Source: Roseomonas sp.
Lineage (GTDB): Bacteria > Pseudomonadota > Alphaproteobacteria > Acetobacterales > Acetobacteraceae
DNA length: 44,835 nt
Direction of reading: 5' to 3'
Assembly: GCA_020249505.1 (NCBI GenBank)
Contig: JADCFN010000048.1
Span: 1-44,835 of the forward strand
Both the position numbers and the translations under genes were made by a program. Under the pieces are notes generated by a model. It had not been told where the DNA came from and did not search any database. It worked only from the letters and a program-made list of their open reading frames with translations. Positions 16,086 through 24,500 of the stretch are shown here, in pieces (within the stretch, counting starts at the first letter, position 1; each line of letters opens with the position of its first letter).

Positions 16086-17246
16086 ATGATCGAAAAGCGC
16101 CCTTTCCGTTATTTCCTGAACCGCAATCATGGCGTGCCGGGCATCGCGGTACTCCCAGAATCTGGCTATGCCCGCGCCAAGGCCGAAATCATGACTTGGC
16201 CCGGCTATGCGCCCACCCCGCTGGTGGCGCTGGATGCCATCGGCAAGGCCGCCGGCGTCGCGCGGCTGGATTACAAGGATGAGGCTGGGCGCTTTGGCCT
16301 GGCTTCCTTCAAGGCGCTGGGGGGTGCTTATGCGGTGATGCGGGTTTTGCAGGCAGAACTCGCCAAGCGGGATGTAGCGCGGGAGGCGACGAGTGCCGAT
16401 CTGATCGAAGGCCGCTACAAGGATGCAACCGCAAAGATCACGGTCTGTTGCGCGACGGATGGTAATCATGGCCGCTCCGTCGCCTGGGGTGCGCAGCGCT
16501 TTGGCGCGGCTTGCGTGATTTTCGTCCATGAGACGGTCAGCCAAGGCCGCCGCGATGCCATCGCAAAATATGGCGCAGAAATCCGCGTGGTGCCGGGCAA
16601 TTATGATGACGCCGTGCGTGAAGCGCAGAAGCAGGCCGAGGTGAATTCCTGGTTCGTCGTCTCCGACACCTCATATCCCGGCTACACGGAAGTGCCACGC
16701 GACGTGATGCAGGGCTATCGGCTGATGGCGGATGAAGCTGCGGATCAAATCGCCGAAGCGCCCACGCATGTGTTCATCCAAGGCGGTGTGGGCGGTGTGG
16801 CGGCTGCGGTTTCTGTGCAAATGCGCGCGCGGTTTGGCGCAGGCGTGAAGCTGATTGTCGCCGAACCCGACAAGGCGGATTGCCTGCTGGCGAGTGCAGA
16901 GGCCGGAGAACCCGTGACCGTGCCGGGTGATCTTGATACCCTCATGGCCGGGCTTGCCTGTGGCGAGCCTTCCTTGCTGGCCTGGCAGGAACTGGAACGC
17001 GGCGCCTTTGCCTTCATGTCCGTGTCAGATGAAAGCGCCGTGGAGTGCATGAAGCTGCTGGCACACCAGACGCCGCCGATTGTCGCGGGTGAAAGCGCGG
17101 TGGCGGGCTTGGCAGCGCTGCTGCTCGCGATGCAGGAACCCTATGCGCGCGGGGCGCTCGGGCTTGGCCCGGATAGCCGCGTGCTGCTGTTTGGCACGGA
17201 AGGTGCCACCGATCCGGAAGTCTATGACCGGCTGGTGAAGGGCTGA
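16086..17246 (+). CDS. dpaL: diaminopropionate ammonia-lyase
   Basis: A 386-residue fold-type II PLP enzyme that turns 2,3-diaminopropionate (both D and L forms in known enzymes) into pyruvate and two ammonia. The PLP lysine lies in RFGLASFKALGGAY. The block CCATDGNHGRSVAWGAQRFG carries the aspartate used for the D isomer. The glycine loop GGVGGVAAAV binds the cofactor phosphate, and PPIVAGESAVAGLAAL is a late family block. Although the frame is open far upstream, the protein-like part begins at the ATG at 16086 with GGGGAA before it. The 64 bases to denD form a divergent promoter region. It probably serves amino-acid nitrogen scavenging. Confidence 0.9.
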   Translation: MIEKRPFRYFLNRNHGVPGIAVLPESGYARAKAEIMTWPGYAPTPLVALDAIGKAAGVARLDYKDEAGRFGLASFKALGGAYAVMRVLQAELAKRDVAREATSADLIEGRYKDATAKITVCCATDGNHGRSVAWGAQRFGAACVIFVHETVSQGRRDAIAKYGAEIRVVPGNYDDAVREAQKQAEVNSWFVVSDTSYPGYTEVPRDVMQGYRLMADEAADQIAEAPTHVFIQGGVGGVAAAVSVQMRARFGAGVKLIVAEPDKADCLLASAEAGEPVTVPGDLDTLMAGLACGEPSLLAWQELERGAFAFMSVSDESAVECMKLLAHQTPPIVAGESAVAGLAALLLAMQEPYARGALGLGPDSRVLLFGTEGATDPEVYDRLVKG

Positions 17247-17255
17247 CCCGAAGCG

Positions 17256-17513
17256 TCAGCCCGCAAGCAGCGCATCCAGCTTGCCGGCGCGGTCCAGCGC
17301 CACAAGATCATCCGAACCGCCGATGGATTTTCCATTGATGAAAATCTGCGGCACGGTGGTGCGCCCGCCGGAATTCTCAATGGCGCGGCGCCGGGCATCA
17401 GACCCGTGCGGCGAGTCGAATTCCTGATAGGTGACGCCCTTCTTTTCCAGCAGCGCCTTGGCGCGGGAGCAATAGGGGCAGAAATCGGTGGTGTAGATTT
17501 CGATCTTGGCCAT
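17256..17513 (-). CDS. grxC: glutaredoxin 3
   Basis: An 85-residue glutaredoxin: MAKIEIYTTDFCPYCSRAK with the dithiol CPYC active site, the TVPQIFINGKSIGG segment that binds glutathione, and a normal C-terminal helix. It reduces protein disulfides and mixed glutathione disulfides in the cytoplasm. The ATG at 17513 is chosen because upstream codons run into the comF end. It follows comF by 31 bases on the same strand, a common pairing in alphaproteobacteria as I recall it. Confidence 0.93.
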   Translation of the reverse strand: MAKIEIYTTDFCPYCSRAKALLEKKGVTYQEFDSPHGSDARRRAIENSGGRTTVPQIFINGKSIGGSDDLVALDRAGKLDALLAG

Positions 17514-17544
17514 ACGCGCAAGATTGGCGTTTAAGTGCCTATGG

Positions 17545-18336
17545 TCAAGCCGTGCGAAGGCGGGGGTCCGGCACCCGCGCCGCGGCCAGTACCTCCACCC
17601 GCGCGGCACCGACAGCAAGCAGGGCCCGCGCGCAGGCTTCCGCCGTGGCGCCGGAAGTCATGACATCATCCACCAGCAAGACGCGCTTGCCGGCCACGCG
17701 CGCAGGGCGGGCCACGCTGAAGGCATCCGCTACCAGTGCGGCGCGTTCCGCAGCACCCTTATCGCCCAAAGGCACGGTGGCGCGGGTGCGGCGGAGCAAA
17801 TCGGGCACAACGCGCCGGCCCGAAAGCCGGCCCAGCCGTTGCGCCAGCAGAGCCGCCTGGTCATAGCGCCGCGCAATCAGCCGCCGCCAATGCGCCGGCA
17901 CGGGGGCCAGCAGATCAGCCCCCGCCAACATCTCCGCCCCCGCGCGGGCCATGAGGCGCGCGAGCGGCAATGCCATTTCGGTGCGGTCCGCATGCTTGAA
18001 GGGCAAGATCAGGCGCTTCGCCCCCTCATCATAGCGCAAGGCCGCCCGCGCCACCGCGAAGCCCGGCGCGCAGGTCAGGCAGGGCGCGCACAGCAGCGCG
18101 CCATCCACGCCACGCTCAGCCTCACCCTCATGGGCGAAGGGTACACCGCAGCGCGCGCAAAACGGGGCGGAGATCAGGTTCAGCCCACTGAAACAGGTGG
18201 CGCAAAAACTACCCTGCCGTTCCACTTGCGCATCGCAAGTCAAGCAATGCGGGGGGAGCAAAACATCAAGAAACCTCTCCGGCGCTTGGCCAAGTACGCC
18301 CTTAAGGCGACCCAGCAAAGCGCCGGAAGGCTTCAT
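17545..18336 (-). CDS. comF: ComF family protein (phosphoribosyltransferase-like)
   Basis: A 263-residue ComF protein. It has an N-terminal zinc-ribbon pair (PPHCLTCDAQVERQGSFCATC and FCARCGVPF ... CAPCLTC) and a type I phosphoribosyltransferase domain with the PRPP motif VLLVDDVMTSGAT. ComF homologues act in DNA uptake and single-strand DNA handling during transformation or restart; enzymatic activity is not established. The start codon directly abuts the stop of the rhodanese gene, so the two are probably translated from one message. It is followed by grxC. Confidence 0.9.
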   Translation of the reverse strand: MKPSGALLGRLKGVLGQAPERFLDVLLPPHCLTCDAQVERQGSFCATCFSGLNLISAPFCARCGVPFAHEGEAERGVDGALLCAPCLTCAPGFAVARAALRYDEGAKRLILPFKHADRTEMALPLARLMARAGAEMLAGADLLAPVPAHWRRLIARRYDQAALLAQRLGRLSGRRVVPDLLRRTRATVPLGDKGAAERAALVADAFSVARPARVAGKRVLLVDDVMTSGATAEACARALLAVGAARVEVLAAARVPDPRLRTA

Positions 18337-19926
18337 TCAGTGCCAATGGCCGAAGGGGGCATCGCCATCCTTCGCCACCTCATGCACCAGATCAATCTCC
18401 CAGGAGAGGTATTCGCGCATCGCCGCTTCCACCCCGTCATTCCGGTCATAGGGGCGCAGATAGAAATCCGCGCAATCCGCATCCGTGGGGTTACGCCGAT
18501 CCGCTTCCAGCGGCAGCCCCGCCGCGCGCCAGGCCTTGGTGCCGCCTTCCAGAATATAGACCGGCAGGCCAGTCAGCGCGGCGGCTTCCGGTGCGGCGAG
18601 AGCAGCTTGCGCCGGATCTGGCGCGGCAATCGCAATCAGCCGCGCGCCCGAAAGCGCACCGCGCAGCTTATCCAGCCGCGTGCGAATGACCCACTGCGCG
18701 CCGGGAATATGCCCATCTCGGAAATCAATGGAGCGCGCGAGGTCAATCACCTGCACCCCTCCCTTTACGCTTTCGGCGGCGAGTTCTTCCGGCGTCAGGC
18801 TGGGCAGTTTCACCGCCGCGGCTTCCGGGCTTTCCGGCTGCCAGGGGCCGGTGGCGAGCGCGCCATTCAGCCCATCGGTCAGCACCATCACCTCCCAGCC
18901 GCCCAATTGGCGGAGCCAGCCAGCGGTCATGCGTGCGCGCGTGCCCGTATCATCCACCAGCACAATGCGCGCATGGCGCACCGCGACCCATTGATCGGTG
19001 GCTTGCACCAATTGCCCACCAGGCGCGGAACGGCTGCCCGGCATATGCCCCGCCGCATATTCCGCAGGGTCGCGCACATCCATCACATAGGTGCTGCGCG
19101 ACGCATCCGCCTGCCACCGCGCCAAATCAGCGCGCGTGCCAAAGACCACACCATGCTGCTTCGCGAAGGCATCCGCGCGGGCGAAGGCTTCCGCCGCACC
19201 TTTCGGCGTGCCTTGCGGGAAGCTCGCGGTCTTGCCGCGATCACACGTAAAGCCTGCCAATTCCCAGCCCATGGTGCCATTGCGCAGCGCCACGACCTTG
19301 TTCGGAATGCCAGCGCTGCGGAGTGACTCGGCGCCCATGATGGACCGCGTGCGCCCGGCGCAATTCACCACCACCGTGGTTTCCGGCCGGTTCACGAATT
19401 CGCCAATGCGATAGACCAATTCACCGCCGGGAACATCCACCGCGCCAGGGATGGACATGCGGTTGAATTCTTCCATCGGGCGACTATCCAGGATCACCAT
19501 ATCGGTGCCGGCGTCGATCATGGCCTTCAATTCCTCGGGATCAACCGAGGGGGTTTCATAATGATGTTCCACCCATTCACCGAATGCCTTGGATGGCACA
19601 TTCACGCCAGAAAACGCGACATAGCCCGCCGCGACCCAAGCGGGCGTGCCGCCTTGCAGCACAGACACATTCGCGCAGCCAACCCCTTCCAGATAGGCCG
19701 CAAGGCGCTCCGCCAGCCCGTCCCCGCCATCCACGCAGACCACGCGCGTGGCAAGGCGCGGCAGAATGGCGCGGGCGCGGAGTTCCATGCGCGACAACCC
19801 ACAAGGATTGGCCCAGAAAAGATGCGAACGGCCAAATTCGCCATCTTCGCGCGCATCCAGAATGGCCAATTCCTGCCCATCGCGGATCCAGCCCTTCAGG
19901 CTGGCCGCGTCAATCATGCGCGCCAT
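18337..19926 (-). CDS. four-domain rhodanese-like sulfurtransferase
   Basis: A 529-residue protein made of four tandem rhodanese homology domains, at about 1-110, 125-240, 255-370 and 385-490, plus a short C-terminal tail. Only domain two has the active-site cysteine (Cys189 in VVVNCAGRTRS). The equivalent loops are VCVDGGDG in domain one, VLVDDTGTRA in domain three and IAAPDPAQAA in domain four, so those are inactive or scaffolding. Such enzymes move sulfane sulfur between persulfides and acceptors such as cyanide, sulfite or thiols. The gene begins seven bases after the cysteine-dioxygenase-like gene, and comF abuts its end. Handling a persulfide or sulfinate product of the partner is the natural inference. 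Confidence 0.88.
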   Translation of the reverse strand: MARMIDAASLKGWIRDGQELAILDAREDGEFGRSHLFWANPCGLSRMELRARAILPRLATRVVCVDGGDGLAERLAAYLEGVGCANVSVLQGGTPAWVAAGYVAFSGVNVPSKAFGEWVEHHYETPSVDPEELKAMIDAGTDMVILDSRPMEEFNRMSIPGAVDVPGGELVYRIGEFVNRPETTVVVNCAGRTRSIMGAESLRSAGIPNKVVALRNGTMGWELAGFTCDRGKTASFPQGTPKGAAEAFARADAFAKQHGVVFGTRADLARWQADASRSTYVMDVRDPAEYAAGHMPGSRSAPGGQLVQATDQWVAVRHARIVLVDDTGTRARMTAGWLRQLGGWEVMVLTDGLNGALATGPWQPESPEAAAVKLPSLTPEELAAESVKGGVQVIDLARSIDFRDGHIPGAQWVIRTRLDKLRGALSGARLIAIAAPDPAQAALAAPEAAALTGLPVYILEGGTKAWRAAGLPLEADRRNPTDADCADFYLRPYDRNDGVEAAMREYLSWEIDLVHEVAKDGDAPFGHWH

Positions 19927-19933
19927 GGCGGGA

Positions 19934-20548
19934 TCAGCCCTTGGGGGCGGCGGTGGGCGCCATGAAATTCTTGTTATATGGCTTCACTTCGCCGGTTTCC
20001 GCATCGAAAGCCTTGCGGTCATCCAGCTTTTCCAGCGCCAGCCCATACATGTGCAAATGCCGCGTCGGCACGCTGCCCGTGGTGTGGATGGAATGGATAT
20101 CTTCCGGCATCAGCGCAATGCCGCGGCCAGGTTCCACCATGATTTCTTCGCGCAGACGCAATTCGCAGCGCGCGGGGTCTGACCCATCATCCAGGCGATC
20201 GTAAACCTTGTTCAATTCCTGCCCATCCACGGCAACCACACAGGCCCAGGTGGTGTGGTCATGCGGCTTGGTTTCATTGCCGGGATTGAGCGCATTCAGA
20301 TACAGTGCGAAAAGATTGTTCTCATCTTCCTGCAACATGTAGCGACGGCTCCCCTTTTCGCCATTCGGCGGCGGCGGAAATTCGGCGGAAGGAAAAAGAT
20401 GTTCCTGCGCGGCGAGCCCCATCAATTCCGTCTTGATCGCGGCCAGCGAGGGCCGCGTGACACCCTGCGCGCGTTCAATGGCGCGAATGCGGTCAATGGT
20501 GGAAGCAATGGCCGCAGCGCGGGCGGCCTTCACATCAGATGCGTTCAT
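19934..20548 (-). CDS. cysteine dioxygenase-like cupin protein
   Basis: A 204-residue cupin of the cysteine / 3-mercaptopropionate dioxygenase family, which adds O2 to a thiol to give a sulfinate with a three-histidine iron site. The ligands are His96 and His98 (KPHDHTTWA) and probably His152 (EDIHSIHTTG). The first cupin strand block is FALYLNALNPGNETK. The open frame extends well upstream, but GGAGGAAAAAACC before the ATG at 20548 marks the true start. It leads an operon with a multi-domain rhodanese, comF and grxC. I cannot tell from sequence whether cysteine, mercaptopropionate or another thiol is the substrate. Confidence 0.87.
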   Translation of the reverse strand: MNASDVKAARAAAIASTIDRIRAIERAQGVTRPSLAAIKTELMGLAAQEHLFPSAEFPPPPNGEKGSRRYMLQEDENNLFALYLNALNPGNETKPHDHTTWACVVAVDGQELNKVYDRLDDGSDPARCELRLREEIMVEPGRGIALMPEDIHSIHTTGSVPTRHLHMYGLALEKLDDRKAFDAETGEVKPYNKNFMAPTAAPKG

Positions 20549-20630
20549 GGTTTTTTCCTCCAAAGGCAAATTCAACGAAAACCCTACCCCGTCTTGCGCC
20601 CTTGGGAAACAGGGTGCATCCCAAGGCCCC

Positions 20631-21518
20631 ATGACCGACCAGATGCGCGTCTTTGACCGAGCCCTTGTCGCGCGCCGCCGAGCGCGGGCCGCTGCGCGTG
20701 TGGACCAGGTGGCGCCCATTCTGGAAGATGCGGCGGATAGGCTGCTCGATCGGTTGGATGACACCACGCGCCGCTTCACCCGTGCGCTTGATTTGGGCGG
20801 GCGCGGCTTTGTGGCGCCAAAACTCGCCGCACGCGGCATTCCCTTCATCGTCTCGGCCGATCTGGCGCCGGGCATGGCGGCGCGTGGCGGCGGCCTTCCC
20901 GTGGCAGCGGATGAGGAATTCCTGCCCTTTGCGGAAGGCGCTTTTGACCTGGTGGTCGCTTCCCTCTCACTCCATTGGGTGAATGACCTGCCAGGGGCGC
21001 TGATCCAAATCCGCCGCGCGCTGGCCCCCGATGGGCTGTTCCTGGCCAGCCTGCCCGGCCTGCCGAGCTTTGGCGCGCTGCGTTCGGCGCTGGCCGAGGC
21101 CGAGGCGGAATTGCGCGGCGGCATATCGCCCCGCATCTCCCCCTTCCCGGAATTGCGCGATGGCGCGGCGCTGTTGCAGCGCGCGGGCTTTGCCCTGCCG
21201 GTTGCGGATGCCGAGGATATGGCGCTCCGCTACAAATCCGCCTTCGGGATTTTCGCTGATCTGCGCGCCGCTGGGGAGGCGAATGCCGTGCTGGCACGCG
21301 ATGGCCGCATACCGCCCCGCGCCCTGTTTCCCATGGCGGCAGCGCGGCTTGGGGGCGCCGAGGTTGACCTGCCGCTCAGGCTTTTGGTGCTGACCGGCTG
21401 GGCACCCGCCCCCACCCAGCAAAAACCCGCGCGGCCCGGCAGTGCCACCGCGCGGCTTGCGGATGCCCTGGGCGCTCAGGAAATCAGCACCGGCGAGAAA
21501 GCCGGCAAGCCCAAGTGA
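20631..21518 (+). CDS. SAM-dependent methyltransferase (BioC/NDUFAF5-like)
   Basis: A 295-residue class I methyltransferase. It shows MRVFDRALVARRRARAA at the start, the glycine motif RALDLGGRGFVAP, the acidic strand end IVSADLAPGMA, and motif IV FDLVVASLSLHWVNDLPGAL, a hallmark of the BioC/NDUFAF5 group. NDUFAF5 homologues modify an arginine of a respiratory complex I subunit; BioC caps malonyl-ACP for biotin. The N-terminal FDR pattern favours the NDUFAF5-like set. The ATG at 20631 follows a weak AAGG. The gene is divergent from the dioxygenase operon, and the 82 bases between them must contain both promoters. Confidence 0.82.
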   Translation: MTDQMRVFDRALVARRRARAAARVDQVAPILEDAADRLLDRLDDTTRRFTRALDLGGRGFVAPKLAARGIPFIVSADLAPGMAARGGGLPVAADEEFLPFAEGAFDLVVASLSLHWVNDLPGALIQIRRALAPDGLFLASLPGLPSFGALRSALAEAEAELRGGISPRISPFPELRDGAALLQRAGFALPVADAEDMALRYKSAFGIFADLRAAGEANAVLARDGRIPPRALFPMAAARLGGAEVDLPLRLLVLTGWAPAPTQQKPARPGSATARLADALGAQEISTGEKAGKPK

Positions 21519-21583
21519 AGCCTTGCATCCTGCGGCCCCACAGCGCATTTTGGGCGTCCAACCTGCACGAGCCTTGAGACCCC

Positions 21584-22390
21584 ATGGAGCAGCAAGGCGG
21601 CGAATCTCGCCGCATCACCATCCACAAGCCTGAGGATTTCGCCGGTATGCGCCGCGCGGGGCAGCTTGCGGCCGAGGCGCTTGATATGATCACGGCCCAT
21701 GTGCGCCCGGGGATCTCCACCGGGGAGATTGATCAGATTTGCCATGATTTCATGGTGGGGCGCGGCGCCATTCCGGCGACGCTCGGCTATCGGGGCTACA
21801 CAAAATCTTCCTGCACTTCGGTCAATCACGTGGTTTGTCACGGCATTCCGGGGGATCGTGTGCTGGCGGATGGCGATATCATCAATATTGACGTGACCGT
21901 CATTCTGGATGGCTGGCATGGCGATTCCAGCCGCATGTATGCGGCGGGGGAAGCCTCCACCAAGGCCAGGCTGCTGATGGATGTGACCTATGACGCCATG
22001 ATGAAGGGCATCGCGGCCATCCGCCCCGGGGCGACGCTTGGCGATATTGGCCACGCCATTCAGGTGCATGTGGAAAAGCACCGCTTCAGCGTGGTGCGGG
22101 ATTTTTGCGGCCATGGCATTGGCCGGCACTTTCATGAACCGCCCAATATCCTGCATTTCGGCCGCCCCGGCGAAGGGCCGAAGCTGAAGCCCGGCATGTT
22201 CTTTACCGTGGAGCCCATGGTGAATGCCGGCCGGCCCGAGGTAAAAATCCTGGATGATGGCTGGACCGCCGTGACGCGCGACCGGTCCCTTTCCGCGCAA
22301 TTCGAACATATGGTTGGCGTGACAGAAAATGGGGTGGAGATTTTCACCCTATCGCCCAAGGGCCTGCATAAGCCGCCCTATAGCGGATGA
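21584..22390 (+). CDS. map: type I methionine aminopeptidase
   Basis: A 268-residue methionine aminopeptidase that trims initiator methionine from nascent proteins. The five metal ligands are present: two aspartates in INIDVTVILDGWHGDSSRMY, the histidine in GHGIGRHFHEPPN, and glutamates in FTVEPMVNAG and FEHMVGVTENG. Length is standard for a cytosolic bacterial Map. It overlaps the next gene by four bases (ATGA), and radC follows after that. map near radC is a familiar alphaproteobacterial arrangement. It is probably constitutive and essential. Confidence 0.96.
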   Translation: MEQQGGESRRITIHKPEDFAGMRRAGQLAAEALDMITAHVRPGISTGEIDQICHDFMVGRGAIPATLGYRGYTKSSCTSVNHVVCHGIPGDRVLADGDIINIDVTVILDGWHGDSSRMYAAGEASTKARLLMDVTYDAMMKGIAAIRPGATLGDIGHAIQVHVEKHRFSVVRDFCGHGIGRHFHEPPNILHFGRPGEGPKLKPGMFFTVEPMVNAGRPEVKILDDGWTAVTRDRSLSAQFEHMVGVTENGVEIFTLSPKGLHKPPYSG

Positions 22391-22785
22391 GTCTGGCGCC
22401 TCTGCTGGCCGCACCATGGCTGGTGCAGGCGCATGTGGCGGCGGCGCTGGCGGCTATTGTTATCGGCCTGGTGCAATTCATCTGCCCCAAGGGCACCGGC
22501 GCGCATCGGCTGCTCGGTTGGTGCTGGGTCCTGCTGATGGCCGTTGTGGCGCTTTCATCCATCGGGATTACCGGGGTTGCCGGGCCAGGGCGGTTCAGTT
22601 GGATCCACGGGCTTTCGGCCTTCACCCTTTGCGGCCTGGCAGCGGCGGTGTTCATGGCGCGGCGGCGAAACATCCGCGCGCATCGTAGGTCCATGATCGG
22701 ACTCTATCTGGGGGCATTGCTGGTCACCGGAGCCTTCACCCTGCTGCCCGGGCGAATCCTGGGGCGCGTTGTTTTTGGCTGGTAA
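22387..22785 (+). CDS. DUF2306 family membrane protein
   Basis: A 132-residue integral membrane protein with about four transmembrane helices (QAHVAAALAAIVIGLVQFI, LLGWCWVLLMAVVALSSIGI, HGLSAFTLCGLAAAVFMA, MIGLYLGALLVTGAFTLL). Conserved histidines in QAH, GAHR, WIHG and RAHR suggest haem or metal binding, as proposed for DUF2306. Function is not established. The start overlaps the end of map, so it is translationally coupled. It has no partner gene that reveals its job. Confidence 0.8.
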   Translation: MSLAPLLAAPWLVQAHVAAALAAIVIGLVQFICPKGTGAHRLLGWCWVLLMAVVALSSIGITGVAGPGRFSWIHGLSAFTLCGLAAAVFMARRRNIRAHRRSMIGLYLGALLVTGAFTLLPGRILGRVVFGW

Positions 22786-22853
22786 TTTTCTACCGTAGGT
22801 TTTATTTACCTATCCAGTTTCGCGCTTAAGGCAAGGCGCTAACGGGTTGGAAC

Positions 22854-23606
22854 ATGGCTATCCGCAAGACCAAGGGCCTCGCTGAGGCCAGCGCCCTGCC
22901 GGGGCTGGAGCTTGTCACCGATATGGCCGAGGCACCCCCCGGCCATTTGGGGCATCGCGCCCGTATGCGCGAAAAGCTGCTGCGCGCCGGGCCGGATGCG
23001 CTGCTGGATCATGAATTGCTGGAAATGGTGCTGTTCCTGGCTTTGCCCCGGCGCGACACCAAGCCGATCGCCCGCGCCTTGCTGGGGCGCTTTGGGTCCT
23101 TCGCGGGCGCCATCAGCGCCCCGGTCCAGGAACTCGGCCAGATTGAGGGCTTGGGGGAGGCCGGCATCGCCGCACTCCGCTGCATCCAGGCCGCCGCGCT
23201 TAGGCTGGCGCGGGAAGAAGTGCGCGACAGCCCCGTTTTGAACAATTGGGAAAAGCTGCTCGCCTATTTAAACGCAGTGCTGGCGCGCGAGCGGATCGAG
23301 CAATTCCGAATCCTGTTCCTGGATGCCAAAAACCGGCTCATCGCGGATGAGGCGCAGGCCAAGGGCACGGTCAATCATACGCCGGTCTATCCGCGCGAAG
23401 TGGTCCGCCGCGCCTTGGAATTGCAGGCAACAGCGCTGATTCTGGTGCATAATCACCCCTCGGGCGACCCCTCGCCTTCTCGCGCCGATGTGGACATGAC
23501 GCGGGAAATCGGTCAGGCCGCCACCATGCTTGGCATTGTGCTGCATGATCACCTGATCATCGGCAATGGTCGCCATTATTCCTTCCGGCGCGAAGGGCAT
23601 CTTTAA
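22854..23606 (+). CDS. radC: RadC family (UPF0758) JAB-domain protein
   Basis: A 250-residue RadC-family protein with an N-terminal helix-hairpin-helix-like segment (GRFGSFAGAISAPVQELGQIEGLGEAG) and a C-terminal JAB/MPN metalloprotease-like domain. That domain has the metal motif HNHPSGDPSPSRADVD and an upstream glutamate in RIEQFRILFLD. Once called a DNA-repair protein, its real role is unsettled. It has its own leader of about 70 bases after the DUF2306 gene. Length is normal. It is 44 bases ahead of the protease gene on the same strand. Confidence 0.93.
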   Translation: MAIRKTKGLAEASALPGLELVTDMAEAPPGHLGHRARMREKLLRAGPDALLDHELLEMVLFLALPRRDTKPIARALLGRFGSFAGAISAPVQELGQIEGLGEAGIAALRCIQAAALRLAREEVRDSPVLNNWEKLLAYLNAVLARERIEQFRILFLDAKNRLIADEAQAKGTVNHTPVYPREVVRRALELQATALILVHNHPSGDPSPSRADVDMTREIGQAATMLGIVLHDHLIIGNGRHYSFRREGHL

Positions 23607-23650
23607 CCGGCACATTGACCGGCAGGGCCTTGGCGCGGCACAAACCCTTT

Positions 23651-24493
23651 ATGATCCAGCGCGCTTTTCTGTTGGGATTGATCGGGTTTGGTTTCGCCGC
23701 CGCGGCCGTGGCAGAGAAGCCGCCGCCCTTGCCGCCGGCACAGGCGCCGCGCGCGGCGCTGCCCAGCGAAAAACCCCCACCCTTGCCACGCCAAGGCGCC
23801 GGGGCGGAACTGCCACGCGACAAGCCACCGCCGCTTGCCCCTGGTGAACGCGCCGCACGGCGCGCGGTTTCTTCCGGGACAGGGTTTGTGGTCGCCGCGC
23901 GGCGGATTATGACCAATCATCACGTGATTGAAGGCTGCGCCGAAGTTGCGGCGCGCCTGCCCGATGGGCAGGAGGTGCCGGCGCGTGTCATGGCAAGCGA
24001 CGCAACGCGTGATCTTGCCTTGCTCAGCACCGAAGCGGATGCCGGGCCCATCCTGCCCTTCCGCAGCACAGGCGCCTATCGCCGCGGCGAAGGCGTGGTG
24101 ACTTATGGTTTTCCCTTGGCCGGTTTGCTTTCATCCGGCCCCACGCTGACCACCGGAGAGGTATCGGCCCTTGCCGGGCTCGCCGATAATCAGCGCCATC
24201 TTCAGATCAGCGCACCGGTGCAGCCAGGCAATTCCGGCGGGCCGCTTTTGGATATGCGTGGGCAGGTGATTGGGGTTGTGGTTTCAAAACTCAATGCCGG
24301 GCAGGTTGCGCGACAGACGGGCGATATTCCGCAGAATGTGAATTTTGCTGTGAAGCACACGGAGGCCTTGGAGTTTCTGCGCGAGCAGAATGTCGCGGTG
24401 ACGCAAGGGCCTGCCAATGACGCGCCGCGCGCCGCCGATGCGGTGGGCGAAGTGGCGCATCCTTCAACGCTGTTTCTGCGCTGTTTGAAGTGA
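23651..24493 (+). CDS. secreted trypsin-like serine protease with proline-rich linker
   Basis: A 280-residue protein. A signal peptide (MIQRAFLLGLIGFGFAAAAVA) is followed by a linker holding three near-repeats of (E/D)KPPPLP/A (residues ~22-28, 40-46, 57-63), then a trypsin-fold domain. The triad is His91 (MTNHHVIEG), Asp121 (TRDLALL) and Ser195 (QPGNSGGPLL). No PDZ domain follows, unlike DegP/HtrA. It is probably periplasmic. The ATG at 23651 is used because it gives the hydrophobic leader at the right place; a TTG at 23615 would lengthen it. The proline repeats may span or bind peptidoglycan. Substrate unknown. Confidence 0.87.
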   Translation: MIQRAFLLGLIGFGFAAAAVAEKPPPLPPAQAPRAALPSEKPPPLPRQGAGAELPRDKPPPLAPGERAARRAVSSGTGFVVAARRIMTNHHVIEGCAEVAARLPDGQEVPARVMASDATRDLALLSTEADAGPILPFRSTGAYRRGEGVVTYGFPLAGLLSSGPTLTTGEVSALAGLADNQRHLQISAPVQPGNSGGPLLDMRGQVIGVVVSKLNAGQVARQTGDIPQNVNFAVKHTEALEFLREQNVAVTQGPANDAPRAADAVGEVAHPSTLFLRCLK

Positions 24494-24500
24494 CGCTGCG

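Noticed and set aside
17506-19326. A 606-codon open frame on the plus strand over comF and the rhodanese gene
   Set aside because: It is the mirror of strongly coding minus-strand genes. Its protein is rich in R, H, Q and A with no family signature.
20549-21136. An N-terminal extension of the cysteine-dioxygenase-like gene
   Set aside because: The frame is open but opposite the methyltransferase gene, and GGAGGAAAAAACC marks the ATG at 20548.
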